DNA of 64,000 bases from Hyphomicrobiales bacterium (GCA_021730985.1 JAKFYI010000010.1:1-64000), one strand, 5' to 3'; positions 18,040-26,535 are shown, counted from the stretch's first letter. The notes: generated by a model from the letters alone, not told the origin. Program-made: numbers and translations.

Positions 18040-18102
18040 GCGTTGCAGGAATCATGCAGCACGCGCGGACGTTTGTCACCGTTCAAAGTGAGTACCAATG
18101 GT

Positions 18103-18240
18103 AAGTCGCTCGACGAAAAAGTCGCCCGGCTGCACCTCGCCAAGATCGGCGTGAGGTTGACCGAGTTGCGGCCTGACCAGGCGTCCTAAATCGGCGTGAA
18201 GAAGGAAGGCCCGTTCAAGGCGGACCACTACCGGTACTGA
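18103..18240 (+). pseudogene. Displaced 3' end of ahcY (right copy)
   Basis: This segment encodes the last 45 residues and stop of AhcY in frame, detached from the rest of the gene. It differs from the functional left copy at 11 of 138 positions, ten of them silent, so it evolved as coding sequence for most of its history. The one non-silent change turns a Tyr codon (TAC) to TAA at 18187-18189, as expected once it was no longer translated. The typical ahcY terminator follows it directly, so this is probably the original chromosomal 3' end. Confidence 0.85.
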
Positions 18241-18260
18241 TCGCACTGCAAAACAACGAC

Positions 18261-18296
18261 GGCCCGTTGCCTTGCGGCAGCGGGCCGTTTTCTTTT
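18261..18296 (+). terminator. Rho-independent terminator (original ahcY terminator)
   Basis: The stem GGCCCGTTGCC, loop TTGC and stem GGCAGCGGGCC (one G-U pair) are followed by GTTTTCTTTT. It lies 20 bp after the stop of the displaced ahcY 3' end and now is 3 kb away from the functional ahcY stop. Confidence 0.88.
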
Positions 18297-18374
18297 GCCC
18301 AACTCGGCAAATTCGGGTTTGCGGCGCACTCGCCGCAGCCATATCGTGGCGCCAACAAGCAGGGCTGCACGGGT

Positions 18375-19151
18375 ATGGCGGTCGCAACCAGAGTGCTCGA
18401 CTGGATCGGGGCGATCGTCGCGCGCCAGCTTTCGAAGCCGACCAGCGGCTACGAGCCCTACGCTGCAGCGCGGCCTGAACTGCTGGCAATGACCATTCGC
18501 CCGGCCGACGTGCTGCTGGTCGAGGGCCAGCGATCCAAGGTCAACGCCGCGATCCGCTATCTCACTCAATCGACCTGGTCGCACGCCGCGATATACGTCG
18601 GGCTCGGCGCCAAGCTCGGAGAACGCGACGGCGAGCCGCTGGTTCTCGTCGAGGCCGAACTCGGCAACGGAGTGATCGCTTCACCGCTGTCGAAGTACGC
18701 CGACTACAACACCCGCATCTGCCGGCCGGCCGGGCTGACTCCTGAGGACCGCGCCAAGGTGATCCGGTACGTATCGGAGCGGATCGGCTACGCCTACGAC
18801 TTGAAGAACATCATCGACCTGATGCGCTACTTCCTGCCGCAACCGCCGGTGCCGGCAAGCTGGCGGCGGCGCATGATCTCACTTGGCTCGGGCGAACCGA
18901 CACGGGCGATCTGCTCCAGCCTGATCGCGCAGGCCTTCGAATCGGTCGGCTATCCGATCCTGCCGGAGGTGCACCGGGTCGACGACGAGAGCCGCCGTGA
19001 GATCATGCACATCCGCCACCATTCGCTCTACGCGCCCCGCGACTTCGACGTCTCGCCATTCTTCGCGATTGTCAAACCGACCATCGAGACCGGCTTCGAC
19101 TACAAGCAGATGAACTGGGCCAGGGATAAAGCGGCCGAAATTGGCAGGTGA
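18375..19151 (+). CDS. Permuted papain-like hydrolase (YiiX/YaeF, NlpC/P60 superfamily)
   Basis: A 258-residue protein. The order of catalytic motifs is circularly permuted relative to NlpC/P60: the His comes first (STWSHAAIYVG) and the Cys later (AICSSLIAQAFESVGYP). This is the arrangement of the YaeF/YiiX C92 family of putative amidases or lipid/peptide hydrolases. There is no signal peptide, so it is probably cytosolic. ATG at 18375 starts a plausible protein; the longer open frame upstream would read through the ahcY terminator and is rejected. The ribosome site is weak. The true substrate is unknown. Confidence 0.8.
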   Translation: MAVATRVLDWIGAIVARQLSKPTSGYEPYAAARPELLAMTIRPADVLLVEGQRSKVNAAIRYLTQSTWSHAAIYVGLGAKLGERDGEPLVLVEAELGNGVIASPLSKYADYNTRICRPAGLTPEDRAKVIRYVSERIGYAYDLKNIIDLMRYFLPQPPVPASWRRRMISLGSGEPTRAICSSLIAQAFESVGYPILPEVHRVDDESRREIMHIRHHSLYAPRDFDVSPFFAIVKPTIETGFDYKQMNWARDKAAEIGR

Positions 19152-19177
19152 TGCAATGCATGGGCGACACACTGGCT

Positions 19178-19208
19178 GTCATTCCGGACGCGAGCGCCCC
19201 GGAATGAC
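19178..19208. repeat. Short palindrome GTCATTCCGG...CCGGAATGAC
   Basis: A 31 bp inverted repeat with arms GTCATTCCGG and CCGGAATGAC around a short centre. It resembles the GTCAT...ATGAC elements elsewhere in the window. Its right arm contains the ATG (19204) used as the likely start of the downstream Bug protein. Confidence 0.75.
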
Positions 19209-20211
19209 GATGGCGATCCTTCTCGCGGCGATGCTGCTTGCTGCAGCACCCCAGGCGCAGGCACAACAGTCCGCCGCGGTGGCCGACTTCTACCGCGGCA
19301 AGACCGTCAACGTGCTGATCGGCGTCGGTGTCGGCGGCGAATACGACATCCAGGCCCGTATGGTGGCGCGGCATATCGGCAAGCACATTCCCGGTAACCC
19401 CAACGTCGTGCCGCAGAACATGACCGGCGCGGGCGGCTTGCGGATGATCAACTACCTCTACAACGTCGCGCCCAAGGACGGCACTTATATCGGCATGATC
19501 GCCAACGCTTTCCCCGCGATGCAGGCTGTCGGCATCGCGGGCGTGCAGTTCGATGCGGGCAAGATGCAATGGCTCGGCTCGATTGCACCGGCGGTCGAAA
19601 CCATGGCGGTGTGGCACGCCACCGGCGTGAAAACGATCGACGACGCACGCAAACGCGAGGTCGTGGCCGGCGCCTCGGCGCGCGGCGCCATTACCTTCAT
19701 CTATCCGCAGATGATGAACGACATCCTCGGGACCAAGTTCAAAATCGTCACCGGCTATCCCGGCGGCAATGAGATCAACCTCGCCATGGAGCGCGGCGAG
19801 GTCGAGGCGCGCAACAACACCTGGTCGAGCTGGAGGGCCACCAAGGCGGCCTGGCTCAAGGAGAACAAGATCACGGTGATCGCCCAGGCCGGACCGCGGG
19901 CGCCCGATCTCGACGCCCCTTCGATCGAAGACGCCGCCCGCAATCCGGAGGAGCGCCAACTCATCGAACTGGTCGTGTCCGGCACGCAACTGGGCCGGCC
20001 GCTCGCGACGAACGCCGCGCCGGCCGACCGCGTCGCGGCCTTGCGCGCGGCCTACGCGGCCACCATGAAGGACCCGGAATTCCTCGCCGAAGCGAAGTCG
20101 CTCAACTTCGAGGTCAATCCGGTGCTGGGCGAGCCGATGCAGCGCATCGTGGAGAAGGTGCTGGCCACGCCCAAGGAACTGGCGGCCCGCGGCAAGGCAC
20201 TGATGGAATAG
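19204..20211 (+). CDS. Bug/TctC-family tripartite tricarboxylate binding protein
   Basis: A 335-residue periplasmic binding protein. A signal peptide (MTMAILLAAMLLAAAPQAQAQ) is followed by the family opening FYRGKTVNVLIGVGVGGEYD, and NVVPQNMTGAGGLRMINYLYN corresponds to the ligand-site loop. No TctA/TctB membrane genes are adjacent, so it is an orphan, as is usual for the large Bug family. ATG 19204 lies in the arm of a palindrome. ATG 19210 and ATG 19156, the latter with AGGTG upstream, are alternatives. The ligand is unknown; family members bind carboxylates. Confidence 0.83.
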   Translation: MTMAILLAAMLLAAAPQAQAQQSAAVADFYRGKTVNVLIGVGVGGEYDIQARMVARHIGKHIPGNPNVVPQNMTGAGGLRMINYLYNVAPKDGTYIGMIANAFPAMQAVGIAGVQFDAGKMQWLGSIAPAVETMAVWHATGVKTIDDARKREVVAGASARGAITFIYPQMMNDILGTKFKIVTGYPGGNEINLAMERGEVEARNNTWSSWRATKAAWLKENKITVIAQAGPRAPDLDAPSIEDAARNPEERQLIELVVSGTQLGRPLATNAAPADRVAALRAAYAATMKDPEFLAEAKSLNFEVNPVLGEPMQRIVEKVLATPKELAARGKALME

Positions 20212-20295
20212 GACTTCGCGTCCCGGACGCGATCGCCCGGCCAGCCGGGGCACACCGTCCTTGCCGCAACGCAACAGCGGTGTTATCTGCGCCGC

Positions 20296-22101
20296 ATGAC
20301 GGCCTCTGCCATCGAAAACATCCGCAATTTCTCCATCGTCGCCCATATCGACCACGGCAAGTCGACGCTGGCCGATCGGCTGATCCAGCTCACCGGGGGG
20401 CTCGCCGAGCGCGACATGGTCGAGCAGGTGCTCGATTCCATGGACATCGAGCGCGAGCGCGGCATCACCATCAAGGCCCAGACGGTCCGGCTCAATTACA
20501 AGGCGCGCGACGGCAAGGACTACATCCTCAACCTGATGGACACGCCCGGGCACGTCGACTTCGCTTACGAGGTCAACCGCTCGCTCGCCGCCTGCGAGGG
20601 CTCGCTTCTGGTGGTGGACGCCAGCCAGGGCGTGGAGGCGCAGACGCTCGCCAACGTCTATCACGCGCTCGACGCCGGCCATGAGATCGTGCCGGTGCTC
20701 AACAAGGTCGATCTTCCGGCCGCCGAGCCCGACAAGGTGAGGCAGCAGATCGAGGACGTGATCGGGCTCGACGCCTCGAACGCAATCATGATCTCCGCCA
20801 AGACTGGCCTCGGCGTGCCCGAGGTTCTCGAAGCGATCGTGACGCGGCTGCCGCCCCCGAAGGGCGACCCCGAGGCCACTCTCAAAGCGCTACTGGTCGA
20901 TAGCTGGTACGACGCCTACCTCGGCGTGGTGGTGCTGGTGCGCATCGTCGATGGCACCCTGAAGAAGGGCCAGCGCATCCGCATGATGGGGACCAATGCG
21001 TCCTACGAAGTTGACCGCACCGGCGTGTTCACCCCCAAGCTGACGCCCGTCGATGAGCTCGGCCCGGGAGAGATCGGCGCCATCACCGCCTCGATCAAAG
21101 AGGTCGCCGACACCCGCGTCGGCGACACCATCACCGACGACCGCAAGCCGGTAACCGAGATGCTGCCCGGCTTCCGGCCGGCCATCCCCGTGGTGTTCTG
21201 CGGCCTGTTCCCAGTCGATGCCGCGCAGTTCGAAGACCTGCGCGCCGCGATGGGCAAGCTGCGGCTCAACGACGCCAGCTTCAGCTACGAGATGGAGACC
21301 AGCGCGGCGCTCGGCTTCGGCTTCCGCTGCGGCTTCCTCGGGCTGCTGCACCTCGAGATCATCCAGGAGCGGCTGGAGCGCGAGTTCAATCTCGACCTGA
21401 TCGCGACCGCCCCGTCGGTCATCTACAAAATGAATCTTCGCAACGGCAAAGACATCGAAATTCACAATCCGGTCGACATGCCGGACGTGATGCAGATTCT
21501 GGAAATCCAGGAGCCGTGGATCGAAGCCACCATCCTGACGCCGGACGAGTATCTCGGCTCGGTGCTCAAGCTGTGCCAGGACCGCCGCGGCGTGCAGGTC
21601 GAACTGACCTACGTCGGCTCCCGCGCGATGGCAAAGTACAACCTCCCGCTCAACGAGGTGGTGTTCGACTTCTACGACCGCCTCAAGTCGGTGTCGAAGG
21701 GCTACGCATCGTTTGACTACCACCTCACCGACTACAAACCGGCCGACCTAGTGAAGATGTCTATCCTGGTCAACGAAGAGCCGGTCGATGCGCTCTCCAT
21801 GCTGGTGCACAAGACACGCGCCGAGCAGCGCGGCCGCGCCATGGTGGAAAAGCTCAAGGAGTTGATCCCCTCGCACATGTTTCAGATCCCGATCCAGGCG
21901 GCGATCGGCGGCAAGATCATCGCCCGCGAGACGGTGCGCGCCTTCCGCAAGGACGTCACCGCGAAATGCTACGGCGGCGACATCACGCGCAAGCGCAAGC
22001 TTCTGGAGAAGCAGAAGAAGGGCAAGAAGCGCATGCGCCAGTTTGGCAAGGTGGACATCCCGCAGGAAGCGTTCATCGCCGCGCTGAAGGTGGATGTCTG
22101 A
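20296..22101 (+). CDS. lepA: Elongation factor 4 (LepA)
   Basis: A 601-residue translational GTPase that back-translocates or remodels stalled ribosomes. G1 motif [10 protein letters not shown]3 DTPGHVDF and G4 NKVD are in the N-terminal 180 residues. Domain II follows, then the EF-G-like domains ([22 protein letters not shown]) and the LepA-specific C-terminal domain ending [23 protein letters not shown]. The length equals the family norm. It stands alone on the + strand, with 84 bp between it and the Bug gene. The next gene (RidA family) converges on it. No strong ribosome site is visible before the ATG. Confidence 0.98.
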   Translation: MTASAIENIRNFSIVAHIDHGKSTLADRLIQLTGGLAERDMVEQVLDSMDIERERGITIKAQTVRLNYKARDGKDYILNLMDTPGHVDFAYEVNRSLAACEGSLLVVDASQGVEAQTLANVYHALDAGHEIVPVLNKVDLPAAEPDKVRQQIEDVIGLDASNAIMISAKTGLGVPEVLEAIVTRLPPPKGDPEATLKALLVDSWYDAYLGVVVLVRIVDGTLKKGQRIRMMGTNASYEVDRTGVFTPKLTPVDELGPGEIGAITASIKEVADTRVGDTITDDRKPVTEMLPGFRPAIPVVFCGLFPVDAAQFEDLRAAMGKLRLNDASFSYEMETSAALGFGFRCGFLGLLHLEIIQERLEREFNLDLIATAPSVIYKMNLRNGKDIEIHNPVDMPDVMQILEIQEPWIEATILTPDEYLGSVLKLCQDRRGVQVELTYVGSRAMAKYNLPLNEVVFDFYDRLKSVSKGYASFDYHLTDYKPADLVKMSILVNEEPVDALSMLVHKTRAEQRGRAMVEKLKELIPSHMFQIPIQAAIGGKIIARETVRAFRKDVTAKCYGGDITRKRKLLEKQKKGKKRMRQFGKVDIPQEAFIAALKVDV

Positions 22102-22126
22102 CGACCCGTCCACACGCCGTTGCGAC

Positions 22127-22519
22127 CTAGCCCCCGATAACCGCCACGCCCTGGATCTCGATCAGCATTCCCGGCCGCGCGAGGTGCGCGATCGTAATCA
22201 GCGCGCTGGCCGGAAAATTGCCGTCCGGAAAGAAGCCCGCGCGCATCTCCACGAACTTGTCGCCGTAGCGGGGGTCGGTGATGAACACTGTCATGGTCAC
22301 CAGGTTGGCGAGGCTGCCGCCGGTGCGCTTCAGCGTCTTGTCGATGCCGCCGAACAACGCGCGGACCTGGGCTTCGAAATTGCCGGAGATGTCGTTGCCC
22401 TGCTCGTCCTTGGTCGCAGTCTGGCCGGCGAGCCAGACGGTCTTGCCGCCCTGCGTGATGACCGCAGGCGAAAACGCGCGCGACTTCTGAAACTCGGACT
22501 TCTCCAAATATTCGGCCAT
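22127..22519 (-). CDS. RidA/YjgF-family protein
   Basis: A 130-residue protein of normal RidA length. Landmarks are the opening KSRAFSPAVITQGGKTVWLAGQTA, FEAQVRALFGGIDKTLKRTGGSLANLVTMTVFITDPR, and the C-terminal LIEIQGVAVI. The conserved Arg and Glu of active RidA appear replaced or shifted, so deaminase activity on aminoacrylate is not certain. ATG at 22519 has AGGAG at a good distance. It converges with lepA, the stops being 25 bp apart. Confidence 0.85.
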   Translation of the reverse strand: MAEYLEKSEFQKSRAFSPAVITQGGKTVWLAGQTATKDEQGNDISGNFEAQVRALFGGIDKTLKRTGGSLANLVTMTVFITDPRYGDKFVEMRAGFFPDGNFPASALITIAHLARPGMLIEIQGVAVIGG

Positions 22520-22676
22520 GGCCAACTCCTGTGAGGTTTGTCGGCGCACAGTCTAGCGGGCTTCACGCCGTCGCCACTGCCTGCAAATCGCCACCCATAA
22601 AAGCGTCCTTTTGCAGTTGCAACTTACTTGCAAGAGCAATACGCTGGCGGAACTTGGCGCTTTCAGGGGGTGGCAG

Positions 22677-23156
22677 ATGCGTTTTGTGTTTCGCGTGCTG
22701 GCGGCGGCGATGGCGGGGGCGGCGCTCGGATCCGCCGCGGGATATGCGGCCGGCGATCTGTCGCGGCAACAGCCGATCGAGGTCACGGTCGATCTCGGCA
22801 AGCCCGGCCAACATGTGTTCGAGCCGAGCCAGATCAAGTTCGAGACCGGCAAGCTCTACAAGCTGATCCTGCGCAACTCGAGCAACGACCCGCACTACTT
22901 CACCTCGCACAACTTCTCGCAGATGGTGTGGACCCGGAAGGTCCAGGTGGTGCAGTCGCGCGACGGCAAACCGGTGACGCTCGCCGAATTCAAAGGCGCG
23001 ATCCGCGAGGTCGAGGTCTATCCGGGGCACGCTGCGGAATGGTGGCTGGTGCCGATCGCGACCGGGCGCGTGACCGACCTGATGTGCGGCATCACCGACA
23101 AGAGCGGCAAGACGCACGCTCAACTCGGCATGGTGGGCGAAATCGTCATCGAGTGA
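22677..23156 (+). CDS. Exported cupredoxin-like copper protein
   Basis: A 159-residue protein with signal peptide (MRFVFRVLAAAMAGAALGSAAGYAAG) and a single cupredoxin domain. EPSQIKFETGKLYKLILRN is the typical second strand. A full type-1 copper ligand set can be read: His in TSHNF, then Cys, His and Met in MCGITDKSGKTH and LGM. It therefore probably binds one copper and transfers electrons in the periplasm, or serves in copper handling. The partner is unknown. ATG at 22677 has AGGGGG upstream. It stands alone between two convergent or divergent neighbours. Confidence 0.82.
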   Translation: MRFVFRVLAAAMAGAALGSAAGYAAGDLSRQQPIEVTVDLGKPGQHVFEPSQIKFETGKLYKLILRNSSNDPHYFTSHNFSQMVWTRKVQVVQSRDGKPVTLAEFKGAIREVEVYPGHAAEWWLVPIATGRVTDLMCGITDKSGKTHAQLGMVGEIVIE

Positions 23157-23225
23157 CGGTTGGCGGACTGCGCTAGGCGGGCGCGACCGCGCGCCGCGCC
23201 AGCGCCGCCTGCGATTCGGGGTGGG

Positions 23226-23417
23226 CTATTTGCACTTGCTCGCGCAGGTCTTGGCCCGATCACCACATTGGCTCTTGTTGTTGGTGCGCTTGAGGCAGGC
23301 AACTTCCTCGTCGTTGCACTTCTGCCGGCAGGCCTGAGCGGAAGCATCAGTGACCATCGAAACGGTCACAACAGGCACCAAGGCGAAGATCATCAGAGCA
23401 GCAAGAAAAGCGCGCAT
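23226..23417 (-). CDS. Small secreted six-cysteine protein
   Basis: A 63-residue protein. The first roughly 28 residues form a signal peptide ending near VTDASAQ. The mature peptide of about 35 residues contains six Cys (ACRQKC, VACLK, SQCGD, KTCASKC), enough for three disulfides. A good ribosome site (GAGGAG) precedes the ATG, which supports it as a real gene. I do not recognise the family. Similar short Cys-rich exported proteins occur in Bradyrhizobium relatives without known role. It precedes two L,D-transpeptidase genes in position, all on the minus strand. Confidence 0.72.
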   Translation of the reverse strand: MRAFLAALMIFALVPVVTVSMVTDASAQACRQKCNDEEVACLKRTNNKSQCGDRAKTCASKCK

Positions 23418-23507
23418 GAATTATTCTCCTCAAAAGAAACTGCTTCCCCAATCTTTTCCGCGTAGTCCGCGATTGTGGCATTTGCGGGTTCCGTCTGAAC
23501 CGGCAGG

Positions 23508-24179
23508 CTACTGAGCGGCGGCGTAATTCGTGCTGTATGGCGGCGGTTGCGGTGCAACAGCCTGCCGCGCGGCCCGCGCGCGCTTGCGAACCGGCGCGAT
23601 TGAAACAGTCTCGATAGGTTGAGACGCTGACGCCGCCTCCGGCTTCACAACCTGAGCAGCAGCCGCTTCCACCTTGACCGGCTCCGCCGCCTCTGCCGCC
23701 GTCACATCGCTCTTGGCCGGCGTCACCCGTGCCGCAACATGGGTGGTCTTGCTGATCACGATGGTGGTGTTGGCCTTCTCGCGGCCGACCAGCTCGAACA
23801 GCACCGCGGCGTCGCGCGGATGCAGCCGCACGCAACCCTTGGAGGCGCGGCGGCCAAGCTGCGATATCTTGTCGGTGCCGTGGATCGCATACGGGCCCTG
23901 GAAGAAGATCGAAAACGGCATCGGCGCCATATTGAACGTGCGCGAGAACCAATGGCGGTGCAGGCGTTCGGGGCGGAACGTGCCGTCAGGCGGTCCGCCG
24001 CCCGTGCCGGTCGAGACGGTCCAGTTGTGGGCTTCGGCGCCATCGACCAGCACCGACATGCTCTGCGTCGCCTTGTTGACGCTGATGACCACTTCGGCGG
24101 CGCGGGCGCTCTCGAAGCACGGCGGTGCCGCCATCAGGCACGCTGCGAAAATCAGACTTGCCGACATTCGACCGCGCAT
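23508..24179 (-). CDS. L,D-transpeptidase with C-terminal tail (YkuD domain)
   Basis: A 223-residue exported protein. After a signal peptide, the YkuD domain occupies about residues 28-150. The catalytic block is AIHGTDKISQLGRRASKGCVRLHP, where the Cys attacks the donor stem peptide and the His and Arg assist. It makes 3-3 crosslinks in peptidoglycan or links proteins to it. About 75 residues of Ala/Pro/Val-rich, low-complexity tail follow the domain and may be a wall- or membrane-associated spacer. ATG at 24179 has GGGCGG upstream. A paralogue lacking the tail lies immediately upstream (24270-24734). Confidence 0.88.
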   Translation of the reverse strand: MRGRMSASLIFAACLMAAPPCFESARAAEVVISVNKATQSMSVLVDGAEAHNWTVSTGTGGGPPDGTFRPERLHRHWFSRTFNMAPMPFSIFFQGPYAIHGTDKISQLGRRASKGCVRLHPRDAAVLFELVGREKANTTIVISKTTHVAARVTPAKSDVTAAEAAEPVKVEAAAAQVVKPEAASASQPIETVSIAPVRKRARAARQAVAPQPPPYSTNYAAAQ

Positions 24180-24269
24180 GAGGCCCGCCCTCTGTCTGAG
24201 CAAAGGATTCAGCGCGAGCCGCGGGCTGTAAAGCCCGCAGCCTGTTTATGACGTGCATAAGTCGCCCGG

Positions 24270-24734
24270 CTAGCGGTTGGCCATGCGCGGCATCGAGTCC
24301 GAGATGGCGATCGTGGTGGAGCGCATGCCGCGCTGCTTCACCAGGGCGAACAGCGTCGCCGCGTTCGCCGGATGCAGCCGGACGCAGCCCTTGGAGGCCG
24401 GACGGCCCAGCCGCGACAGTTGACTGGTGCCGTGGATGGCGAAGCCGTGGTGGAAGAAGATCGAGTTCGGCATCGGCGTCCAGTCGTAGGTGCGCGAGTG
24501 CCACATCTTTTCGAGGCGCTGCGGGCGGAACGTGCCGGAAGGCGGCCCACCGTTGAGGCCTGTCGAGACAGACCAATTGTAACGCGGACGGCCATCGACC
24601 ATGACGGTCATGCGCTGCGCGGACTTGTTCACGGCGATGTAAATGTCGGCTTGGGCGCGATCGGTGGCGAAGCAAACCACCAGACAAACAAAGGCAAAAA
24701 CGACCGCGGCCCGCAGGAAGGCGAGACGAAACAT
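24270..24734 (-). CDS. L,D-transpeptidase (YkuD domain)
   Basis: A 154-residue protein that is nearly all YkuD domain after a signal peptide (MFRLAFLRAAVVFAFVCLVVC). The catalytic block AIHGTSQLSRLGRPASKGCVRLHP is intact. It is clearly a paralogue of the neighbour at 23508-24179: VSTGLNGGPPSGTFRPQRLEKMWHSR matches VSTGTGGGPPDGTFRPERLHRHWFSR. GGGGGT precedes the ATG. Rhizobiales peptidoglycan is rich in 3-3 crosslinks, so two such enzymes side by side with the divergently transcribed mepA form a cell-wall group. Confidence 0.88.
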   Translation of the reverse strand: MFRLAFLRAAVVFAFVCLVVCFATDRAQADIYIAVNKSAQRMTVMVDGRPRYNWSVSTGLNGGPPSGTFRPQRLEKMWHSRTYDWTPMPNSIFFHHGFAIHGTSQLSRLGRPASKGCVRLHPANAATLFALVKQRGMRSTTIAISDSMPRMANR

Positions 24735-24883
24735 GAGACCCCCGGGCCCCGTTCACTCGCCGCATCTATAGTTAATTTGGCCCAAGACCGTGTATTTGTC
24801 AAAGGGTTAGCAGCCGTTGGCAAAACCCGCCGCGCGGCCCGCTCCTGCATTTCCGGATGGCTCGGATTAGGGTAGAAAAACCC

Positions 24884-25786
24884 ATGCTCCGCCTGACGAT
24901 TCAAGCGCTCGCCCTGCTGATCGCCGCCGGCACAGCCGCGGCGCAGGATCGCGGCACGGTCGATCCGAAGCCGCTGCCGCCGATCGAGAAACCCGACGAC
25001 CCCAACGTCCCCGCCAAGGAGCTGTTCGGCCGCAAGCCGAAGCCCGCGCCGTTGGCCGCGCAAGCGATCGGCTACTATACCGCGGGGTGTCTCGCCGGCG
25101 GCGTTGCGCTGCCGATCAACGGCAAGACCTGGCAGGTGATGCGGCTGTCGCGCAACCGCAACTGGGGGCATCCGAACCTCATTCAATTCCTCGAACGATT
25201 TGCCGAGAAGGTGCCGAGCATCGGCTGGCCCGGCCTGATGGTCGGCGACCTGGCGCAGCCGCGCGGCGGCCCGATGCTGACCGGCCACTGGAGCCACCAA
25301 GTCGGACTTGATGCCGACATCTGGTTCTCGCCGATGCCGGACCGGGAGCTGACGCGCCAGGAGCGCGAAGAGATGTCCGCCACCAACATCGTGGCCGACA
25401 ACTGGAAGGACGTGAATCCGAAAATCTGGTCGCCGGCGCACATCGCTCTGCTCAAGACCGCGGCGCAGGACACGGAGGTCGAGCGCGTGCTGGTCAACCC
25501 CGCGATCAAGAAGGCGCTGTGCCGCGATGTCACCGGCGACCGCTCGTGGCTGCACAAGGTCCGTCCGGTGTACGGGCACAATTATCATTTCCATATCCGC
25601 ATCGGTTGCCCGGCGGGACAGGACGGCTGCAAGAAGCAGCCGGAGACACCGGCCGACGAGGGCTGCGGCGCGGATCTCGAAGCCTGGTTCAAGAAGGTGC
25701 TGAATCCCACTCCGGGCCCGGGCCGTCCGCCGCTCAAAATGTCGGCGCTGCCCGCCGCATGCCGCCAGGTTCTGCTGGCGGACTAG
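24884..25786 (+). CDS. mepA: Penicillin-insensitive murein endopeptidase
   Basis: A 300-residue LAS-family zinc metallopeptidase that cuts D-Ala-mDAP crossbridges. A signal peptide (MLRLTIQALALLIAAGTAAA) is followed by the MepA body with RGGPMLTGHWSHQVGLDADIWF cut into its two ligands: the His in SHQVG and the Asp seven residues on, as His113/Asp120 in E. coli. The third ligand is in NYHFHIRI. Cys residues near the C-terminus may form disulfides. ATG 24884 fits the signal peptide. It is divergent from the L,D-transpeptidase gene and overlaps the convergent TauE-like gene by 4 bp at the stop. Confidence 0.93.
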   Translation: MLRLTIQALALLIAAGTAAAQDRGTVDPKPLPPIEKPDDPNVPAKELFGRKPKPAPLAAQAIGYYTAGCLAGGVALPINGKTWQVMRLSRNRNWGHPNLIQFLERFAEKVPSIGWPGLMVGDLAQPRGGPMLTGHWSHQVGLDADIWFSPMPDRELTRQEREEMSATNIVADNWKDVNPKIWSPAHIALLKTAAQDTEVERVLVNPAIKKALCRDVTGDRSWLHKVRPVYGHNYHFHIRIGCPAGQDGCKKQPETPADEGCGADLEAWFKKVLNPTPGPGRPPLKMSALPAACRQVLLAD

Positions 25787-26535
25787 AACAGCTTCGCCAG
25801 CGCGCGCGCCAGCTGCCACGACGACAGGCTCAGGATCAGCAGGCCGACGCCGATCATCAGCACGCGCGCCGAGACGTACTTCACCACATAGCCGCCGAAC
25901 GGCGCGGCGATCATGCCGCCGATCACCAGCGGCACCAGGTTCTGCAACGGCGACGCGCCAAGCTCGATGAAGAATGTGGTCGCGGCCGCGATGGTGACGA
26001 AAAACTCCGTGGCGTTGACCGAGCCCACCGTCTGGCGCGGCGCGTGACCGGAGCCGACCAGCGTCGTGGTCGCGACCGGACCCCAGCCGCCGCCGCCGCT
26101 GGCATCGAGGAAGCCCGCGACGAAGCCGACCGGCGCGGTCCAGCCGGCGGGCGCGTCGCGCGGCGTCGGAATCCGCGCCGCCTTGAGCAGGATGTAGACC
26201 GCCATGACGAACAGATAGCCGAACACAAACGGCCGCATCACGGAGGCATCGACGTTCGACAGCACCCAGGCGCCGAGCGCGGCCCCAACCACGCCGGCGA
26301 TACCAAGCCGGATCACCAGCCGCCAATCCACGTTGCGGTGATAGACATGCGAGGCCGCCGATGCGCCGGTGGTGAACACCTCCGCGGTGTGAACCAGCGC
26401 GCTCGCCTGCGCGGGCGGCAGCCCGATCATCAGCATGGCCGAGGTGGACACGACGCCGAACGCCATGCCGAGGGCGCCATCCACCATTTGCGCCGCAAAC
26501 CCGATGGCGATCAGCAGCCAGAATTCTTCGCTCAT
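25783..26535 (-). CDS. TauE/SafE-family membrane exporter
   Basis: A 250-residue polytopic protein with about seven or eight hydrophobic segments. The first half (WLLIAIGFAAQMVDGALGMAFGV) and second half (GFVAGFLDASGGGGWGPVATTTL) show the internal repeat of the TauE/SafE (DUF81) family, which exports sulfite, sulfoacetate or similar organosulfur anions. GAGGGG precedes the ATG. The substrate cannot be told. It is convergent with mepA (4 bp overlap). Confidence 0.9.
   Translation of the reverse strand: MSEEFWLLIAIGFAAQMVDGALGMAFGVVSTSAMLMIGLPPAQASALVHTAEVFTTGASAASHVYHRNVDWRLVIRLGIAGVVGAALGAWVLSNVDASVMRPFVFGYLFVMAVYILLKAARIPTPRDAPAGWTAPVGFVAGFLDASGGGGWGPVATTTLVGSGHAPRQTVGSVNATEFFVTIAAATTFFIELGASPLQNLVPLVIGGMIAAPFGGYVVKYVSARVLMIGVGLLILSLSSWQLARALAKLF

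Larger units (their letters stand above)
15225..18102. mobile_element. Putative inserted island in ahcY carrying one TIR-STAND gene
   Basis: This 2.9 kb segment lies between the two 138 bp ahcY 3'-end copies and has no counterpart in the chvG-ahcY organisation of related genomes as I know it. It holds one minus-strand gene, with 64 bp and 63 bp of flanking DNA. Its sequence is visibly less GC-rich than the neighbours. No integrase, transposase or terminal inverted repeat is seen, so it is either a decayed element or a cargo moved by an enzyme encoded elsewhere. The limits given are the inner edges of the repeats. Confidence 0.6.

Noticed and set aside
17728-18189. A + strand reading frame that ends in AhcY-like sequence
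   Set aside because: Its first part is antisense to the TIR domain coding region; only the last 28 residues match AhcY, and this is the detached 3' remnant, not a new gene.
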